From contig JABACO010000017.1 in NCBI GenBank assembly GCA_013339895.1, positions 3,044,980 to 3,108,979 on the forward strand: a stretch of DNA of 64,000 nucleotides. The letters run 5' to 3'. Position 1 is the stretch's first letter. Each line of letters starts with the position of its first letter. This stretch comes from Ephydatia muelleri (Eukaryota > Porifera > Demospongiae > Spongillida > Spongillidae). A model generated the notes under the pieces. That model was not told the DNA's origin and made no database searches. It worked only from the letters and a program-made list of their open reading frames with translations. Position numbers and translations under genes: made by a program. Of this stretch, positions 23,770-36,300 are shown piece after piece.

Positions 23770-26220
23770 ACATCCTCCAGCACCACACAGCTACTATTTC
23801 ACTCCTTTCTTTCACCACATAAACATCTTCAATTTCTGCTAAAAATTATCAATTGGAAAGAATTAGAAAATTATGGACAAGTGTTCACAAAGTAAAACAT
23901 CAGCTGCACACATATAGTAACATCAACCATTTCTTTTTTTAATCTCCTGCCTTGCTTCCTCCTCCCATCCTCCTCCCATCCCATCCCTTTCTCACCTCAC
24001 CTTCTCTACATACCTTACCACTCTAGTCTTTGACCCCTCCTTCCATATGGGTATTAGTAACCAGTTCACATTATGATTGACCATTAATAACTGTAATGGA
24101 ATTAATTACTTTTAGTTTACAGTTTTAAAGTGTTATTAATCTTTATTAATATTGATTGTCAAAAATAATGAGCTACATGTAAATATGGAGGCGTAACATA
24201 TTTTGAGAAACTTCCATTGCATTCCATTTAATGTGTTTCGCTGCAAAGCATGCTTGAAACAGCACTGGTGCCCAGCTATAGTCAGAGATAATAGAGTTAG
24301 CTAAACTCTGCTATAGTGTCCCAAGAGGTAATTATTGCTCATAACGGCTCTAGGAGACTCCTCAAGGCTCCTAAGCAACGCCTAATTGTGTTCTCTCTGT
24401 GCTTCACATACATGTATGATTGCAGTCCTGCATCAATCTGCATGAGGTGAACTGAAGCCAGCAGGGGCAATTACGACCCATCCGTATCCCTACTGGAATG
24501 ATCGCTCAGAGTGAGAAATGGGTTAGCTGTGGCATTATGTGTTTTTAGCTCAGAGTGAGTGAGACTGGCAACCGATGGGTTAGAAGTATATACAAATAGC
24601 AAACTCTAAAGTCCTAAACTGAATATTTGTTCACCCATGTATACAAGCATAGACACAAACACACGTACACACACATACATTACATGCAGACGTACACATG
24701 CATACAATACACACGCACACAAGCTCATGCCACTAAGCATGCAGGTGATACAAGACTGGGGACTCTACCCCATAGGCACCCCTCCGGCTGCAGGCAAATG
24801 TAGGAATTCAAAGAAGGTGTGGTGAACTTAATCCTGTTAATTAGTTTAACCATTTGTTTGCAGGGGTACTTTTGTTTGGACACCTTAGTAGAACCCCGAT
24901 ATAACTGTAACTTAAGCATTTTATTCACATTATAAAATTATGGATAACACATCGCTTTTGGATGACTTGGTGTACCATATTTTTGGGTAAGGCATTGACA
25001 ATCTGAAGATAAGAGGACACCTACATGTATTTAGCTGCTTGGAATTGGGTAAGATCACCACATACTCAAGAAAGCAAAGAGATAAAGGAAACACTCTGGG
25101 AGAGGAAACAATTCCCGTACACTGTTGTTGTCGAATGAGAGAAATAGGGGCTGTCAGAAGAATTAAGTTGGACCCCGTGATTGCTTTGCAGTGTTTTTGC
25201 TTGCGTGGATTGATATGAGACCCCTGACCACACACCCTTGCACTCCCACCAGGCCATTATTAAAATAATGACTAGCCTAGACTAGCTGAAGAACAGCCTG
25301 CTAAGAATGGACTACTGCACCAACTTGTAGTATATTTGATACATAACCTATAGACGGCCCTATAAACACCAAAAGCTATTATTATAGCGTGCATGAACTC
25401 AATCTACCAAAACAGTCAGACTCATTATGCTCTATTCTCGAAAACTACATAGCCGTGGCTCAAATACACCGTCCAATTCAAATGAGATTAAGAAATGTGG
25501 AATGCCAAATAGCGGATTAACCGGTTTTAAATCTCAATTTTTAAAGCAATATATACACCGCATGAAATTATTCTTGGTGACACAAAGACAAGTCCTTTGC
25601 TCTAGTCTCAAAAGCACCACTCTCACTTTAATTTGCAATGGACTCACTACAAAAAACAATTTGACACAAAGACAAGGACATACATATAGTGACACTAAGT
25701 GCTCTCTAATTAGGAAGGTCTATGAGCTCCTCCTTCCAACTCTCCTCGTCACTATCAGAGGTGAGTGCTTTCATGGAGTACTGGTTCTGGCTGGGCTGAG
25801 CACGACATTTTTCAACCTCTTCCAACTCAGCCTAGACACATGTACACAAGGTTCAGAAGAACACAAATTAAAGATATTATTGTATTAAAATCAATGTTTG
25901 TATGCGTATGTATAATCTGTTGTATTTCTATACCACATGGATTTTATGTTTTTATATTTATTATTTTATTTGACTCTAAGATATTATTGTATTGCTCTTC
26001 TAAATAAAACAAATATATGTAAGAATAATGCATACTGTTGTTTGAATGGAAACACATTTGGGTAGGAAATAAAGCTTCATAAAAAGAAGAACAAATTTCA
26101 TGAATTACGCAACTCTTACTGAAGAGCCCACTAATAAGTAACATGAAATACATAGATGTGTTGTATAATAATAATAATAATAATTAGCAAGAATATACAT
26201 GTAGATTACTCAATAGATTT
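23770..26220. other. Non-coding, CA-rich stretches
   Basis: AT-rich sequence with short CA-rich runs near 24640-24725 and several short open frames. A frame at 25427-25888 is open for 153 codons without any recognisable domain. No feature is supported. Confidence 0.45.
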
Positions 26221-26232
26221 TTACAGTGTGCA

Positions 26233-26376
<144 letters not shown>

Positions 26377-26848
26377 TATGCAGCCTACAGTGTTTACCTG
26401 AACTACGGCCATATGAGCTTTCCTCTTTCTGTTGATATCTCTGATGGAGAAGTGAGTGATTTCAGTGAATGCAATCTAAATAAGAATGAAAAAGATAATA
26501 CATTTGCACTGCCAGCACTCATTTTCCATTTGTTAATACATTCAATGACACAAAATGTAAAGTATTTCAAATACCATAATAAAATAAAAGTTCTGTTACG
26601 GAGATACTGCTATGCAAAGTTAGTGCACATTTTCCTGGAAAAAGTGCAATTACTTTGCACTGTGGCATGAAGCATTGAAAATAGGAACAAACGTGAACAC
26701 GTACTCTGCAATATGATCACTCAATGTCAAACTGTTGACCACAGATCACTACGTTAGTCTCCACTAATACATGTATATGTACTCTATGCATTGTGCAATA
26801 CTATTGTGTGTGCTGGATGATTTGACAAACACCACTGCTCCTACTTAC

Positions 26849-27900
26849 AAGTCGTTTTAACCTCAATGCAATCGTGCCCACCTTAGTTATTCGATCAGCA
26901 TCAAGAGCATTGGGACACATGGTCCTCAGGTGGTTGAATATGGAGATGGAGTTGTCCAATGCCAAGAGCTGCTCCTCGTTGTGCTTGAATATGGCTATGG
27001 CGTAGCGGAAGAGGACCTTGCTCCCCTCGTAGAGGAATGTGTCCCAGATACGCATCATAGTCTGCAAATGACAGAAACATGGATGAGTACTACATGTATC
27101 TCGAAGCAAGTGCATTCTGAAGTGCCCTCTGGAGACTATGCTTTGTCCTTTGCAATCACTGATATGCAGATTTAGGCAAATGCTAAAATTGGCTGATCCA
27201 CACTCCATGGTCCATATATGGTAAAATGCCCACATGCTACAAGCTCACCTCTATTGGCATGTTGTCCACAAACACTGTGTGAAACCAGTTGAATGTGACT
27301 AGTGCATAGTCAATGCTGAGAGGAGGAGGAGGAGAGGGAAGGGGAGGAGGAGAGGAGGAGGAGGAGGAGGAGGAGGAGGAAGAGAAGGAGGAAGAGGAGG
27401 AGGAGGAGGAGGGAAAGGAGGAAGAGGAGGAGGAGGAGGAGGGGAAGAGGAGGGGAGGGAGGAGGGAAAGGAGGAAGACGAGGAGGAAGAGGAGGAGGAA
27501 GAGGAGGGGAAGAGGAGGGGAGGGAGGAGGGAAAGGAGGAAGAGGAGGAGAAGAGGAGGAGAAGAGGAGGAGGAGGAGGGGAGGAAGAGGAGCAGGAACA
27601 GGAGGAGCAGGTAGATTGAGGAGCAGGGAATGGAAGAACAGGTATAATGTATAGTTACACGTAATTGTCACCAATGTTACATACAAGCACACTAGAGTTC
27701 AAGCACACACTTCTGATAGGCATGCACGCCAGCAAATGTTGACTTACTCGCACATCTGAAGATGTTGCGTCAATCTTGGTAGCTTTTCTTGCAGCAAGTC
27801 CTTCAACACTCGCTGATGAAGGAGTTAATACAGGCATGAGAGCACCAATTACAAAACTGACAGGAAAAATCTGGACTCGTGAAACAGCTAGATTGAATAT

Positions 27901-27933
<33 letters not shown>

Positions 27934-28434
27934 TTCAATATTTTACTTAAGTACGGACTGGACCCCTTGAGATCAAATGGCTTGCCTATCCCCTGTCCCT
28001 ACCTTTCATTATATCATGGATTGAACCCCACTGATCGCCACAGGTTAAGAATAATTAATGCCTGTCTTATACCTTTAGTTGTTTAGGGCTATGGTGAGTC
28101 ATAGAGCACAAGAGGAATCAATAGTTCAGAAGGAGTCTGGACATATATGTATAGAGCATTAATTAAAACATCCAACGGGTCCAAACACAAAGCCATCATA
28201 CTTATACCAGAGGCAAGTAATAAGAGTTACCTGATCAGTTTGGGACCCAAGGAGTGACTTGGTGTAGTAGTGTGGAGGGTGGAGGCAGTTGATGATGCAA
28301 TCCAGACACCAGAAGGCATCCTCCTCATCCATGAACAACAGCGCCACAGCTGCTAGACGATTGATGCCTTGGCAGTACCCCACATCTGGGTCATGACAAC
28401 TGTATGCCAATAGCACACGACGAAGCTTCTCAAT
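26849..28434 (-). CDS. TBC (Rab-GAP) domain protein, TBC1D2-like, four exons
   Basis: Four minus-strand exons join in phase: 28434-28231 (IEKLRRVLLAYS ... GYCQGINRLAAVALLFMDEE), 27812-27748 (RVLKDLLQEKLPRL), 27315-27249 (IDYALVTFNWFHTVFVDNMP) and 27061-26849 (MRIWDTFLYEGSKVLFRYAI). The phases 0, 2, 0 agree at every junction. The set covers the middle and C-terminal part of a TBC domain, including the YxQGxN motif with the catalytic-finger Gln and the WFxxxFVD helix. TBC proteins stimulate GTP hydrolysis by Rab GTPases on membranes; the closest pattern known to me is TBC1D2A/B. The 5' part (the start of TBC, including the IxxD arginine finger, and any PH domain) was not found and may lie beyond the N gap. 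The 3' end after 26849 was not found either. Confidence 0.8.
27315..27610. repeat. (GGA)n polypurine tract in TBC intron
   Basis: About 300 bases of GGA, GAA and AGG words on the plus strand, directly upstream (in transcript sense) of the third TBC exon. The transcript therefore has a long pyrimidine tract right before that acceptor. Confidence 0.9.
27902..27930. repeat. Poly-C tract
   Basis: About 29 cytosines in a row, in the intron between two TBC exons. Confidence 0.9.
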
Positions 28435-28499
28435 CTGCAATGAATAAGTCCAACATTATTTTGTTAATACTCCACACATCTCCAAACATCTCGACATGC

Positions 28500-28780
28500 T
28501 CCATCCTACTCCTCACATCTCCACCCTACTCCACACATCTCCACCCTACTCCACACATCTCCACCCTACTCCACATATCTCTACCCTACTCCTCACATCT
28601 CCACCCTACTCCACACATCTCCACCCTACTCCTCACATCTTCACCCTACTCCACACATCTCCACCCTACTCCTCACATCTCTACCCTACTCCTCACATCT
28701 CCACCCTACTCCTCACATCTCCACCCTACTCCACACATCTCCACCCTACTCCACACATCTCCACCCTACTCCTCAGGGTA
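28500..28780. repeat. 20-bp minisatellite, copy B
   Basis: About fourteen copies of CACATCTCCACCCTACTCCA or its CTCCT variant, beside the intact TBC exon. It runs almost to the assembly gap at 28794, so the real array may be longer. Confidence 0.95.
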
Positions 28781-28793
28781 TACACTTTACACT

Positions 28794-28893
28794 NNNNNNN
28801 NNNNNNNNNNNNNNNNNNNNNNNNNNNNNNNNNNNNNNNNNNNNNNNNNNNNNNNNNNNNNNNNNNNNNNNNNNNNNNNNNNNNNNNNNNNNN
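28794..28893. other. Assembly gap (100 N)
   Basis: Exactly 100 undetermined bases, the usual placeholder for a gap of unknown size. It probably arises from the minisatellite on its left. Confidence 0.97.
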
Positions 28894-28966
28894 ATGAAAA
28901 GTGCTCACATATCTGTATGCATAGCAACACTTCATATTTTATGTGGGCACATGTGTAGTCACCTAC

Positions 28967-29234
28967 CTTGCATTCCAGGTCTGAATGCATCTCATACTGA
29001 AAGGGACATTTGTAGTAAATATTCTTGTGCATGGCACTGATCACCCTGTCTAATGCAAGTTTGCAAGACAGACAGAAGTTGTTCAGGATGACCTCTGTTG
29101 TCATCATTGTTGGTATCAATACCAAAAGCTTTATGCAATTTTGCAGCATATGCTTTGCAGTGAATTATGGTTGATGTACATTTGGTCTTTGCCTTTAACA
29201 ACCTTTTGGCACACAACCTACAGACGTAGCTGTA
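28967..29234 (-). CDS. Zinc-binding region resembling the RAG1 N-terminus, one frameshift
   Basis: On the minus strand the text YVCRLCAKRL, then YAAKLHKAFGIDTNNDD and RGHPEQ, is followed after a one-base frame change by FCLSCKLALDRVI and YYKCPFQYEM, ending at donor GTAGGT. The order C-x2-C, ... K-[AV]-F-x-I-D ..., H-P, F-C-x2-C resembles the zinc-binding N-terminal part of RAG1 and of RAG1-N-like proteins of invertebrate transposons. I infer a relationship by pattern only. The acceptor is uncertain (29234 or 29229). It may belong to a gene starting at the candidate exon 29471-29417, but the phases do not match directly. Confidence 0.4.
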
Positions 29235-29416
29235 CTTGTAACATGTGAGATATGTGTTAACAACTGCACGTTTATATTAAAACAACCGCTACACGTGTCG
29301 ATTATTCATATAAAAAAACAGAACACAATTCGGAGTCTACAGAAAATGCGTTAAGGATCAAGGATTGTGCTTTCTTGTTGTTCCATGTCTGGTGATGAAT
29401 GGGATAGGACGCCTAC

Positions 29417-29471
29417 CTTCATCGGTCGTTCCCGGAGTCCGCTTGAACGAGAGTTGTGATGCAACCTCCAT
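29417..29471 (-). CDS. Candidate first coding exon
   Basis: The minus strand reads ATG then EVASQLSFKRTPGTTDE, and meets a donor GTAGGC in phase 1. It lies upstream of the RAG1-N-like region on the same strand. Neither acceptor choice there gives phase 1, so a missing exon or another gene must be assumed. Confidence 0.3.
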
Positions 29472-29634
29472 TTTTGCTCCCGCGTGACTGTATTTAAACT
29501 AGTTGCGCAGTACTGTTGCGTTTTATTTGGTGAGAGCGCATCGAGTATGTAGAATAGAGTATTTGTGAAGCATTTAAAAAAAAATAGCGTTGACACCACA
29601 TACTGCAGACATTTTTCCCATACTGTTGGTATAA

Positions 29635-29905
29635 AAAGATAAATGTGGTCGTCTCCGCGAAAAGGGACCTAACGCATGCATGCATACATGTAATAAAATT
29701 TCCAGTACGCGCAATAGAACGGTAATGCTTAATTGCTTTGAAATGTGTGGCTAATTAAAGATTCAGATTCTTACAACTCCTTGACGGATATTCCAATTTT
29801 CAGTGCGTAAGAAGCAGGACATTTTTGACTTCTAGAATATCAAAGAATTTGAAATCTTGAAAAAATCTACGTTAGGTCCTTTCGCGAAAATGATCCCATT
29901 TATAG
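29635..29905. mobile_element. MITE with terminal inverted repeats, about 270 bp
   Basis: CGCGAAAAGGGACCTAACG near 29657 is matched in reverse complement by CGTTAGGTCCTTTCGCG near 29870, with similarity continuing some bases outward. No transposase is encoded. Target duplication was not clear. Confidence 0.6.
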
Positions 29906-30315
29906 ATCAAATATAAATCCCCTGAGTACATGATTGTGTGTACGGGGGATGAGAATAGATACTATCTGTTTCCCCACCTACTCTCTCCACCCTGATCACA
30001 TCACACCAGGCAACACAATATTTAATGTGCATATACACTCCACCCCTGCACACGCTGCACCACAACACCATAGTAAGCATCTGTGTATGGCATTGCGTAC
30101 GGGGTATAGTCTGGTAGGAGTGTGTATGTATACATGTTGCATATGTGCATGTGGTACATGTATAGGTGTATTTATGCATTAATTTTGTTCAATAATATTG
30201 CCTGGCTACAGATGCTGCTGATATCACTGGTTGTAAATTGTGGCTATGCACGAGTTGGAATTAAATAAACAGAATCAGGATTTCAGGAGATTCCCTATAA
30301 ATAAATGTACTTACC

Positions 30316-30388
30316 CTCGTCCATCGAATCAGGACCCATTTTACTATCTGGACTCTCCTCTCCACTTACTTCACTTCCTACGCACATA
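30316..30388 (-). CDS. Candidate first coding exon
   Basis: The minus strand reads ATG then CVGSEVSGEESPDSKMGPDS and MDEG, then donor GTAAGT. It is acidic and Ser-rich, typical of a disordered N-terminus. No later exon can be assigned with confidence. Confidence 0.3.
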
Positions 30389-31763
30389 ATTATATCACTC
30401 CTCCTATATATCAATGAGCCATTTTTTGACCAATCAGAACGCACAGTATCTATATAACAAAGGTGCACAACCAATCTGTGTTTGAAACGAAAACAACAAC
30501 GTGGTCTACATATACGGGGAAGTAGTTTTTTCAAATCAGCAGTCATGTGCAATCCAATACGAAAGATAGCGTAGCTTCTAATCGAAGTTCTCGCGAAAGG
30601 AACTGAGGTGTTCTGCATTACATAACATTCGGTGGGCGCATACTATGCATTGAGGTACGTTTCGGAGTTGCTCTAACAAAAGCCTTAACTTGTACCTCGT
30701 TATAGAGAGCTGCTCGACCTGCATATTCTTTTTGTAACAGAATGTATACTCTATATTCAAGGGATCTATTCGAGTAGTGTTTGGTTCTTGGACAGCATAC
30801 AGTGACATGTACTGTAGAACTATAGAGCCAGTCCGGGGCAAAAATATTTCCTGGGCACCTATATGCGACAACTGGGTTCGATCAAAGGTTTATCTCAGAC
30901 TTAAGTTAGATGATTTATTGATGACTTTTAAATATATAATATAGCTCCTGGACATAGTTCGAAAGAAACATCAACTATGCACATACTTCATGTATGCGTC
31001 ATAAAGAACTTCATCTATGCATATACTGCGTCATAAAGAACTTTGCCGGCTTATTTTCTTCTCTGCACTGCATGTCACACATTTTTTTAATGTACTTCCA
31101 CAGGAAAACAAACATAGATTCCAGTTCTGTAGTAACTGTGACTGAGACTGTGACCAACGTACGCGCTGCGCCAGAACTACCGAGTTGTGCAGATTCTCGA
31201 ATAGCCAAATCACAGCGGTACACAAAAAACACAAAGCACACACTCAGCATACAACCACTGCCTGCCAAGTTCCCACGTCAGGTGTAATGCTTGACCTCTG
31301 CCAGGTCGTCACAGCTTTTAATAGCGCCGGTCCATCACGTGCGAAGATGCTTCTAGATGCTTCTACAATCAGGGACATACAGTCTGGCTGCTTTAAGACC
31401 AGACATCTAACAATTACACACACACTTCTATAATACCTATTTATACAGCAATCACTACCAAGTTCATACATTGAATCATATAGGAAATTGTAGTGTAAGC
31501 AGCCTCTTTTACCGGGCATTATATTCTTACTTTTCCTATATCAGAGTCCATACCGACTAGTCGACCCAACTGACGTAAGCATTATCGCATTAATGACACT
31601 GTACATGTATGCGTAGTGATGTAGCATTATCGCGATAATGCTTACTATACACCGACTGGTTTCAGCTGCCACACTCAAAGATATGTCTATTCAACCACGA
31701 TCCGAGATTCTGGCCAGTAATTTTTATCTCCATCAGACGAAAGCAAGGAGGTGATAGCAGGTA

Positions 31764-32119
31764 TTGATGCAATGCCCCAAATCTGAACTTGTTATTCAAA
31801 TAATGAATGTGCAACGTCAGATAGGATCATCAGATTGTGGTGTTTTTGCATTGGCCTTAATAACAGCAGTTTGTTTTGGTTTAGACTCATGTTCTTTGAC
31901 CAAAAAAAAGGCGAAAACACTTGTTGAAGTCAATTGTAAGACAAGAAATTACACTATTTCCTACTTTATGAAAGCAGGAAAAAAGGCAATATACTACAAA
32001 GTGAAATTGTCCCTGTTTACTGTATATGTCGGTTGCTCAGCAATAAATCACAAATGATTCAATGTTCATCCTGTACCATGTGGTACCACATGGAATGCAT
32101 TAAGTTGCCCGTTCAATAA
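31764..32119 (+). pseudogene. Ulp1-like (C48) protease end plus PHD finger, frameshifted
   Basis: The first frame reads IMNVQRQIGSSDCGVFALAL, the block with the catalytic Cys of Ulp1-type proteases (Q-x-G-x-x-D-C-G). After a frame change near the A-run at 31979, the next frame reads VPVYCICRLL and MIQCSSCTMWYHMECIKL. This is a PHD-type finger with the Cys-x-Cys, Cys-x2-Cys, Trp-x-His-x2-Cys pattern, ending at TAA 32117. The fusion of a Ulp1 C-terminus to a PHD finger is seen in transposon-related genes of early animals. The His and Asp of the protease are not recognisable upstream, so this is a 5'-truncated remnant. Confidence 0.65.
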
Positions 32120-32324
32120 AGTCACAGAAAATGACTTTGTTTTCAGTGTGAAACTTTAGCTTCTTTGAATTGAGTCAATGGCATCTCACTTTGCATTTTC
32201 TATGTATTCATTTACTGACTTGTTCATTTGCACCAACACTTCGAAGCACTGCTGAAAAAAAATATATTGCATGTGGTATAAGGCAATGGGCCAGCCTGCT
32301 ACAATATGACCATTTAGAGGTCTT

Positions 32325-32520
32325 AAGGGAACAGTCGGTAGGACCAGTTGAGGTAGCCATAAAGGGTCCGACTAAAGCGGACTGTCACGTAGGACCAGAT
32401 ATTGAATTCTAAAGTGGTCCAGGTGGACCGTTTATGGCCACCATATATGGTTCTAGGACCAGATATACTATGGTGGCCAAAAACAGTCCACCCGGACCAG
32501 CTATTGCTGCGGATCATGAC
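32325..32520. repeat. Cluster of inverted repeats just upstream of the main gene
   Basis: GGACCAG, GGTCCAGGTGGACC, CCATATATGG, GGTGGCCA and AAAACAGTCCACCCGGACCAG form several overlapping palindromic pairs around a centre near 32445. It may be a small foldback element in the promoter region of the gene starting at 32632. Confidence 0.55.
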
Positions 32521-32631
32521 AGTCACGTTTGTTATTTTCAGTGCATTAATATAGCTTCAGGCAAAATATCCAGCATTAACGTTACGATATACGGTATTGA
32601 TCCGAGGAGTTGTGTTTGAAAAGAAAAAGAA

Positions 32632-33189
32632 ATGGCTAACAACATCAACGATCAAAACCGTATACTAAAGGTAAGTTTATTACAACATCTGTGAGATTTA
32701 CATGTAATGCGTAATATTTATGTGATCCAACGATGCCGAGCGTTTCAACTTTCTGTTCATTTGGCAATTTAAACACGAACGGGTGTGTTGAAAAATGATG
32801 ATAAGGAGTATTTGCAATCAGTTAAACAGGCGAATAGAAATGACCATTATATAATATATATTTACAGTTGAAGCCAAACGGCAAACCGTATAGCCATGGC
32901 ACGGATGTGGCGACGCTATTCATCGAGAGGGAGTGTACCGATTTTGGCGTTCCGTTTTGGGAAATGAAATGTACTAAGAGTAAAAGAGGGACCATCCTAT
33001 TAGGTGGCAACCAAGGGCCGGGGGTAGCAAACGACCCCCTCCCGTGCTTAAAGGTCCTTCAACAACAATCTACACGTGATTGTCGTTAGGCAACACAATA
33101 ACCACATCCATGCTGTACCGTCTTTAGACCTCAGCACAGTCTTATTGTCTATTATTATCAATCGCGATCGAGTTCAAGCGCGGGATATG

Positions 33190-33223
<34 letters not shown>

Positions 33224-33341
33224 AAGGGTTAGACTTTGAATGGTAAAGGAGGCGAGCAGATGCTTCATTGCTACATCTCCGATGGAGAGACGCGTACGTG
33301 CACGTGAAGCGTCTCCACTCGCTCATATGCACACACGCACG

Positions 33342-33380
<39 letters not shown>

Positions 33381-36300
33381 GCACACGCACGCACGCACAC
33401 ACACACACACGCACACACACACGCACGCACACACACACACACACACATACACACACACACACACAAACATACAACACACTACTGAAATGGTGATGTTCAC
33501 TCTATGACTGTGTTGTGTAATGTGTTTACTACATGAACGCACCCACCAGTGCTCATATGCGCTGTGATGTACACACGTGGTTGCCTGTAGTGACACACTC
33601 TGCATACAAATGACTTAGCAACTCATGCAGGGTCATACTCACACTGTGTCACACATGTAACTACATCACATGCATGTACTGGTGCATACAGTAAAATGTA
33701 TGTCAAGACTCATGGCCGCACATTGCAAACCTCCGCTTATTTCGAACAGATACATACACCATGCCCTATTTGTTATTAGATATGTGGTTAATTAATATGT
33801 TATTAGAAATGCGGTTAATTACAAACCGCTCATATTGTATAACACAGCTGTTTTTAAAAATTAAACTCAAATGAAGAGGCATGTGTTGTCTAGTTGCACC
33901 ACAAGAATAGGTCTCCTCACTGCAGTCTGTCTGTATGTCATGATTATGGTAGACATCCTCTGCAGGACATCGCAGATCGATTTTATTTTATTACATAATA
34001 CAAAATGACTGTATCAAAATTAAAAATATATTGGAATGAAATCACACAGTGATCTTTTGCATTCAACGGTGTCAGCTGCAGCATTTTAATATGTGAAGGG
34101 AAGCTGGACATTGTATATTGGCCTCCCTACAAAAGGTGACCTCCCCCCCCCCCCCCTTGAAAGGCTGGTTATGTAAGCCCCTCCCCCATTGGTCTGGGGC
34201 AGAGCCCAATAATATGCATACAAAATCACAACACTAAACAGGTATCGCACACGTTATATATAAACATTCATCAATGCCATCATTTGTATAATTGATGGCC
34301 ACTATCCAAGTACACTTTGAGGCTTCCACACAGTCATCTCTAATACTCTGTGTATACTATTTTAAGTGGATGTGTGTCAAAATTGATGCCAAATGGTATG
34401 TACTGTGTTTCCCTGTTCAGATGTTGTTCCTCCATATGTACTACAGTTGTTTCTTGCAAGTGGACATGGTAAGGTAGAAATCATCAAAGAACTAATGTCA
34501 AGAGGTGTTGATGTGAATGCGGTCATCAAGGTATGTTTCATATTTAGTATAAAGTCATGATTAGCGAAATTATTAGTGTTAGGGTATGGCCTCACCTACA
34601 AATATAAACATCACAATTGGTCATCAGAGTATGCATAACAAGATTTCTTAATAATGCCTTGAAATGGTGGCTGGGCATTTCTGTGGTGGCACCCGACACA
34701 TCTTGCACTCTCTGCCCTGGCAGTGTTCTTGAATGCTAGCCATGCTCTGACATATTAAAGGGATTGCTCACCATAATGGGCTCACAATTTTTGTCTTTGG
34801 TATCTTCAAACAGGCAGTTCTTAATTCAAAACTTGGGGCTGGCAGTGGTTGAGGATCACAACCAGACCTAGTGAATACACGACCAGCTGATGTTTTGGTT
34901 GAGAATTGGGTGCTGGAGGGAAACCTACAGCACTTGATATCTCTTGTTACTTCTCCACTTAAACCAAACATTATTATTGAAGTGAGTGTAACAGCCGGTC
35001 GCAGATGCTGAGCAGAAGCAGTTCATTAACAACACCCTTAAATGTCTAGATTTAGGGTGGGAGTGTGTTCCACTGGTGGGTGAGGCCTTTGGAGTTTGGA
35101 GCGAGCATGCTCTTTGCACCTTCTCTCGCTTGGCTACTCGGCTAGCCTCTCCAACCATTCCCACAAATCAGTTGTGTTGCACATTATATATGCCACACTG
35201 AACACCCATCTTGTTTGTTCCAATGCTGGGACATTTCTGGCCCGGGCTGGTCCACGACTCTGTGGTACAAGGCTGCCCTGATATGCAAGCGGATCATGAT
35301 TCTCAGTCCAACTCTAACCATCATGTCCAGTTCCAGTTTGCTAGTTCCATCCAGTTAGCCAGAATGGATGCTAAATCCACCTCAGGTATACATATAGATG
35401 GTCTGCTGAATTTTTTTTGTTAATCCTAGTTTTCCAACTGCACTACCTTTTCAGAGATGAATTTTCAGCCCTTTTGAGGAACCCTATGTAAACATAGAAC
35501 AGATTGAATTACTTGTGGTTTCATCCTAATTGTGTTTCCACCGGATGGAGGGGTCCACACTTCCCCTTCCATGCTAACCTGGCTGGCATACACAGCCTTG
35601 GAACATCCTGTGTGTGCTCAGTGGACACAGAGCGGTTAGAGGAGGTGAATGCAGGGCTGATACTGCGTCTATCTCTTCCTGCCCCATGAGACCAGCAGTA
35701 CCTCTGGGCTAGGAGTAGTGCCAAAGGAGAACAACAGATGGAGGGTCATTCTCTATCTGAGAGTGGCAGCAGATTGATGGACGAATTGCCAGGGAGCACT
35801 TCTCCCTCCACTACTCCACTATTACTGGTGTTGTGACTCTCGTTGAGAGATTGGACAAGGGAGCTTTTGTGGCTAAATTCCATGCACCCACTGGTAGCTA
35901 TAGTGGTTTGGCAACTACTACATTCAAATGTGCTTACCCTTTGCCCAGCGATAATGTTACCCACGTGAAAAAAACGGCGTAATCGCGCGTAATTGTGCGT
36001 GAAAATCGGTCATAAAGGCGCCAAATTACGCGGTCTTCAAAACGCTGTATCTTCTTGATTGTGCAATATAGTGGAGCTGCATTTTGCATATTTACAAAGC
36101 GGTCCTGTGTCTATAGAAGTCCAAAGATGGTTTAGTTTGCGATCCATCGTTCCGAAGATATTCACATTCAAGTAAAGGGCTTGATTTCGCGGGGGTTTGT
36201 ACTTGAAGCCCGCGAAATCTTGCTCTAAGTTGATTGTGAATATCTTCGGAACGATGCATCGCAAACTAAACCATCTTTGGATTTCTATAGACACAGGACC

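Noticed and set aside
27237..27692. Ser/Pro/Leu-rich protein on the minus strand and Glu/Gly/Arg-rich protein on the plus strand
   Set aside because: Products of the GGA polypurine tract in a TBC intron. Only the last 67 bases (27315-27249) are exon.
28404..29149. Open frames running through the N gap
   Set aside because: Undetermined bases were read as codons. The repeat part is the 20-bp minisatellite.
35740..35964. Minus-strand open frame as a gene
   Set aside because: The plus strand of the same stretch matches a DIRS-like RT, which explains the openness.
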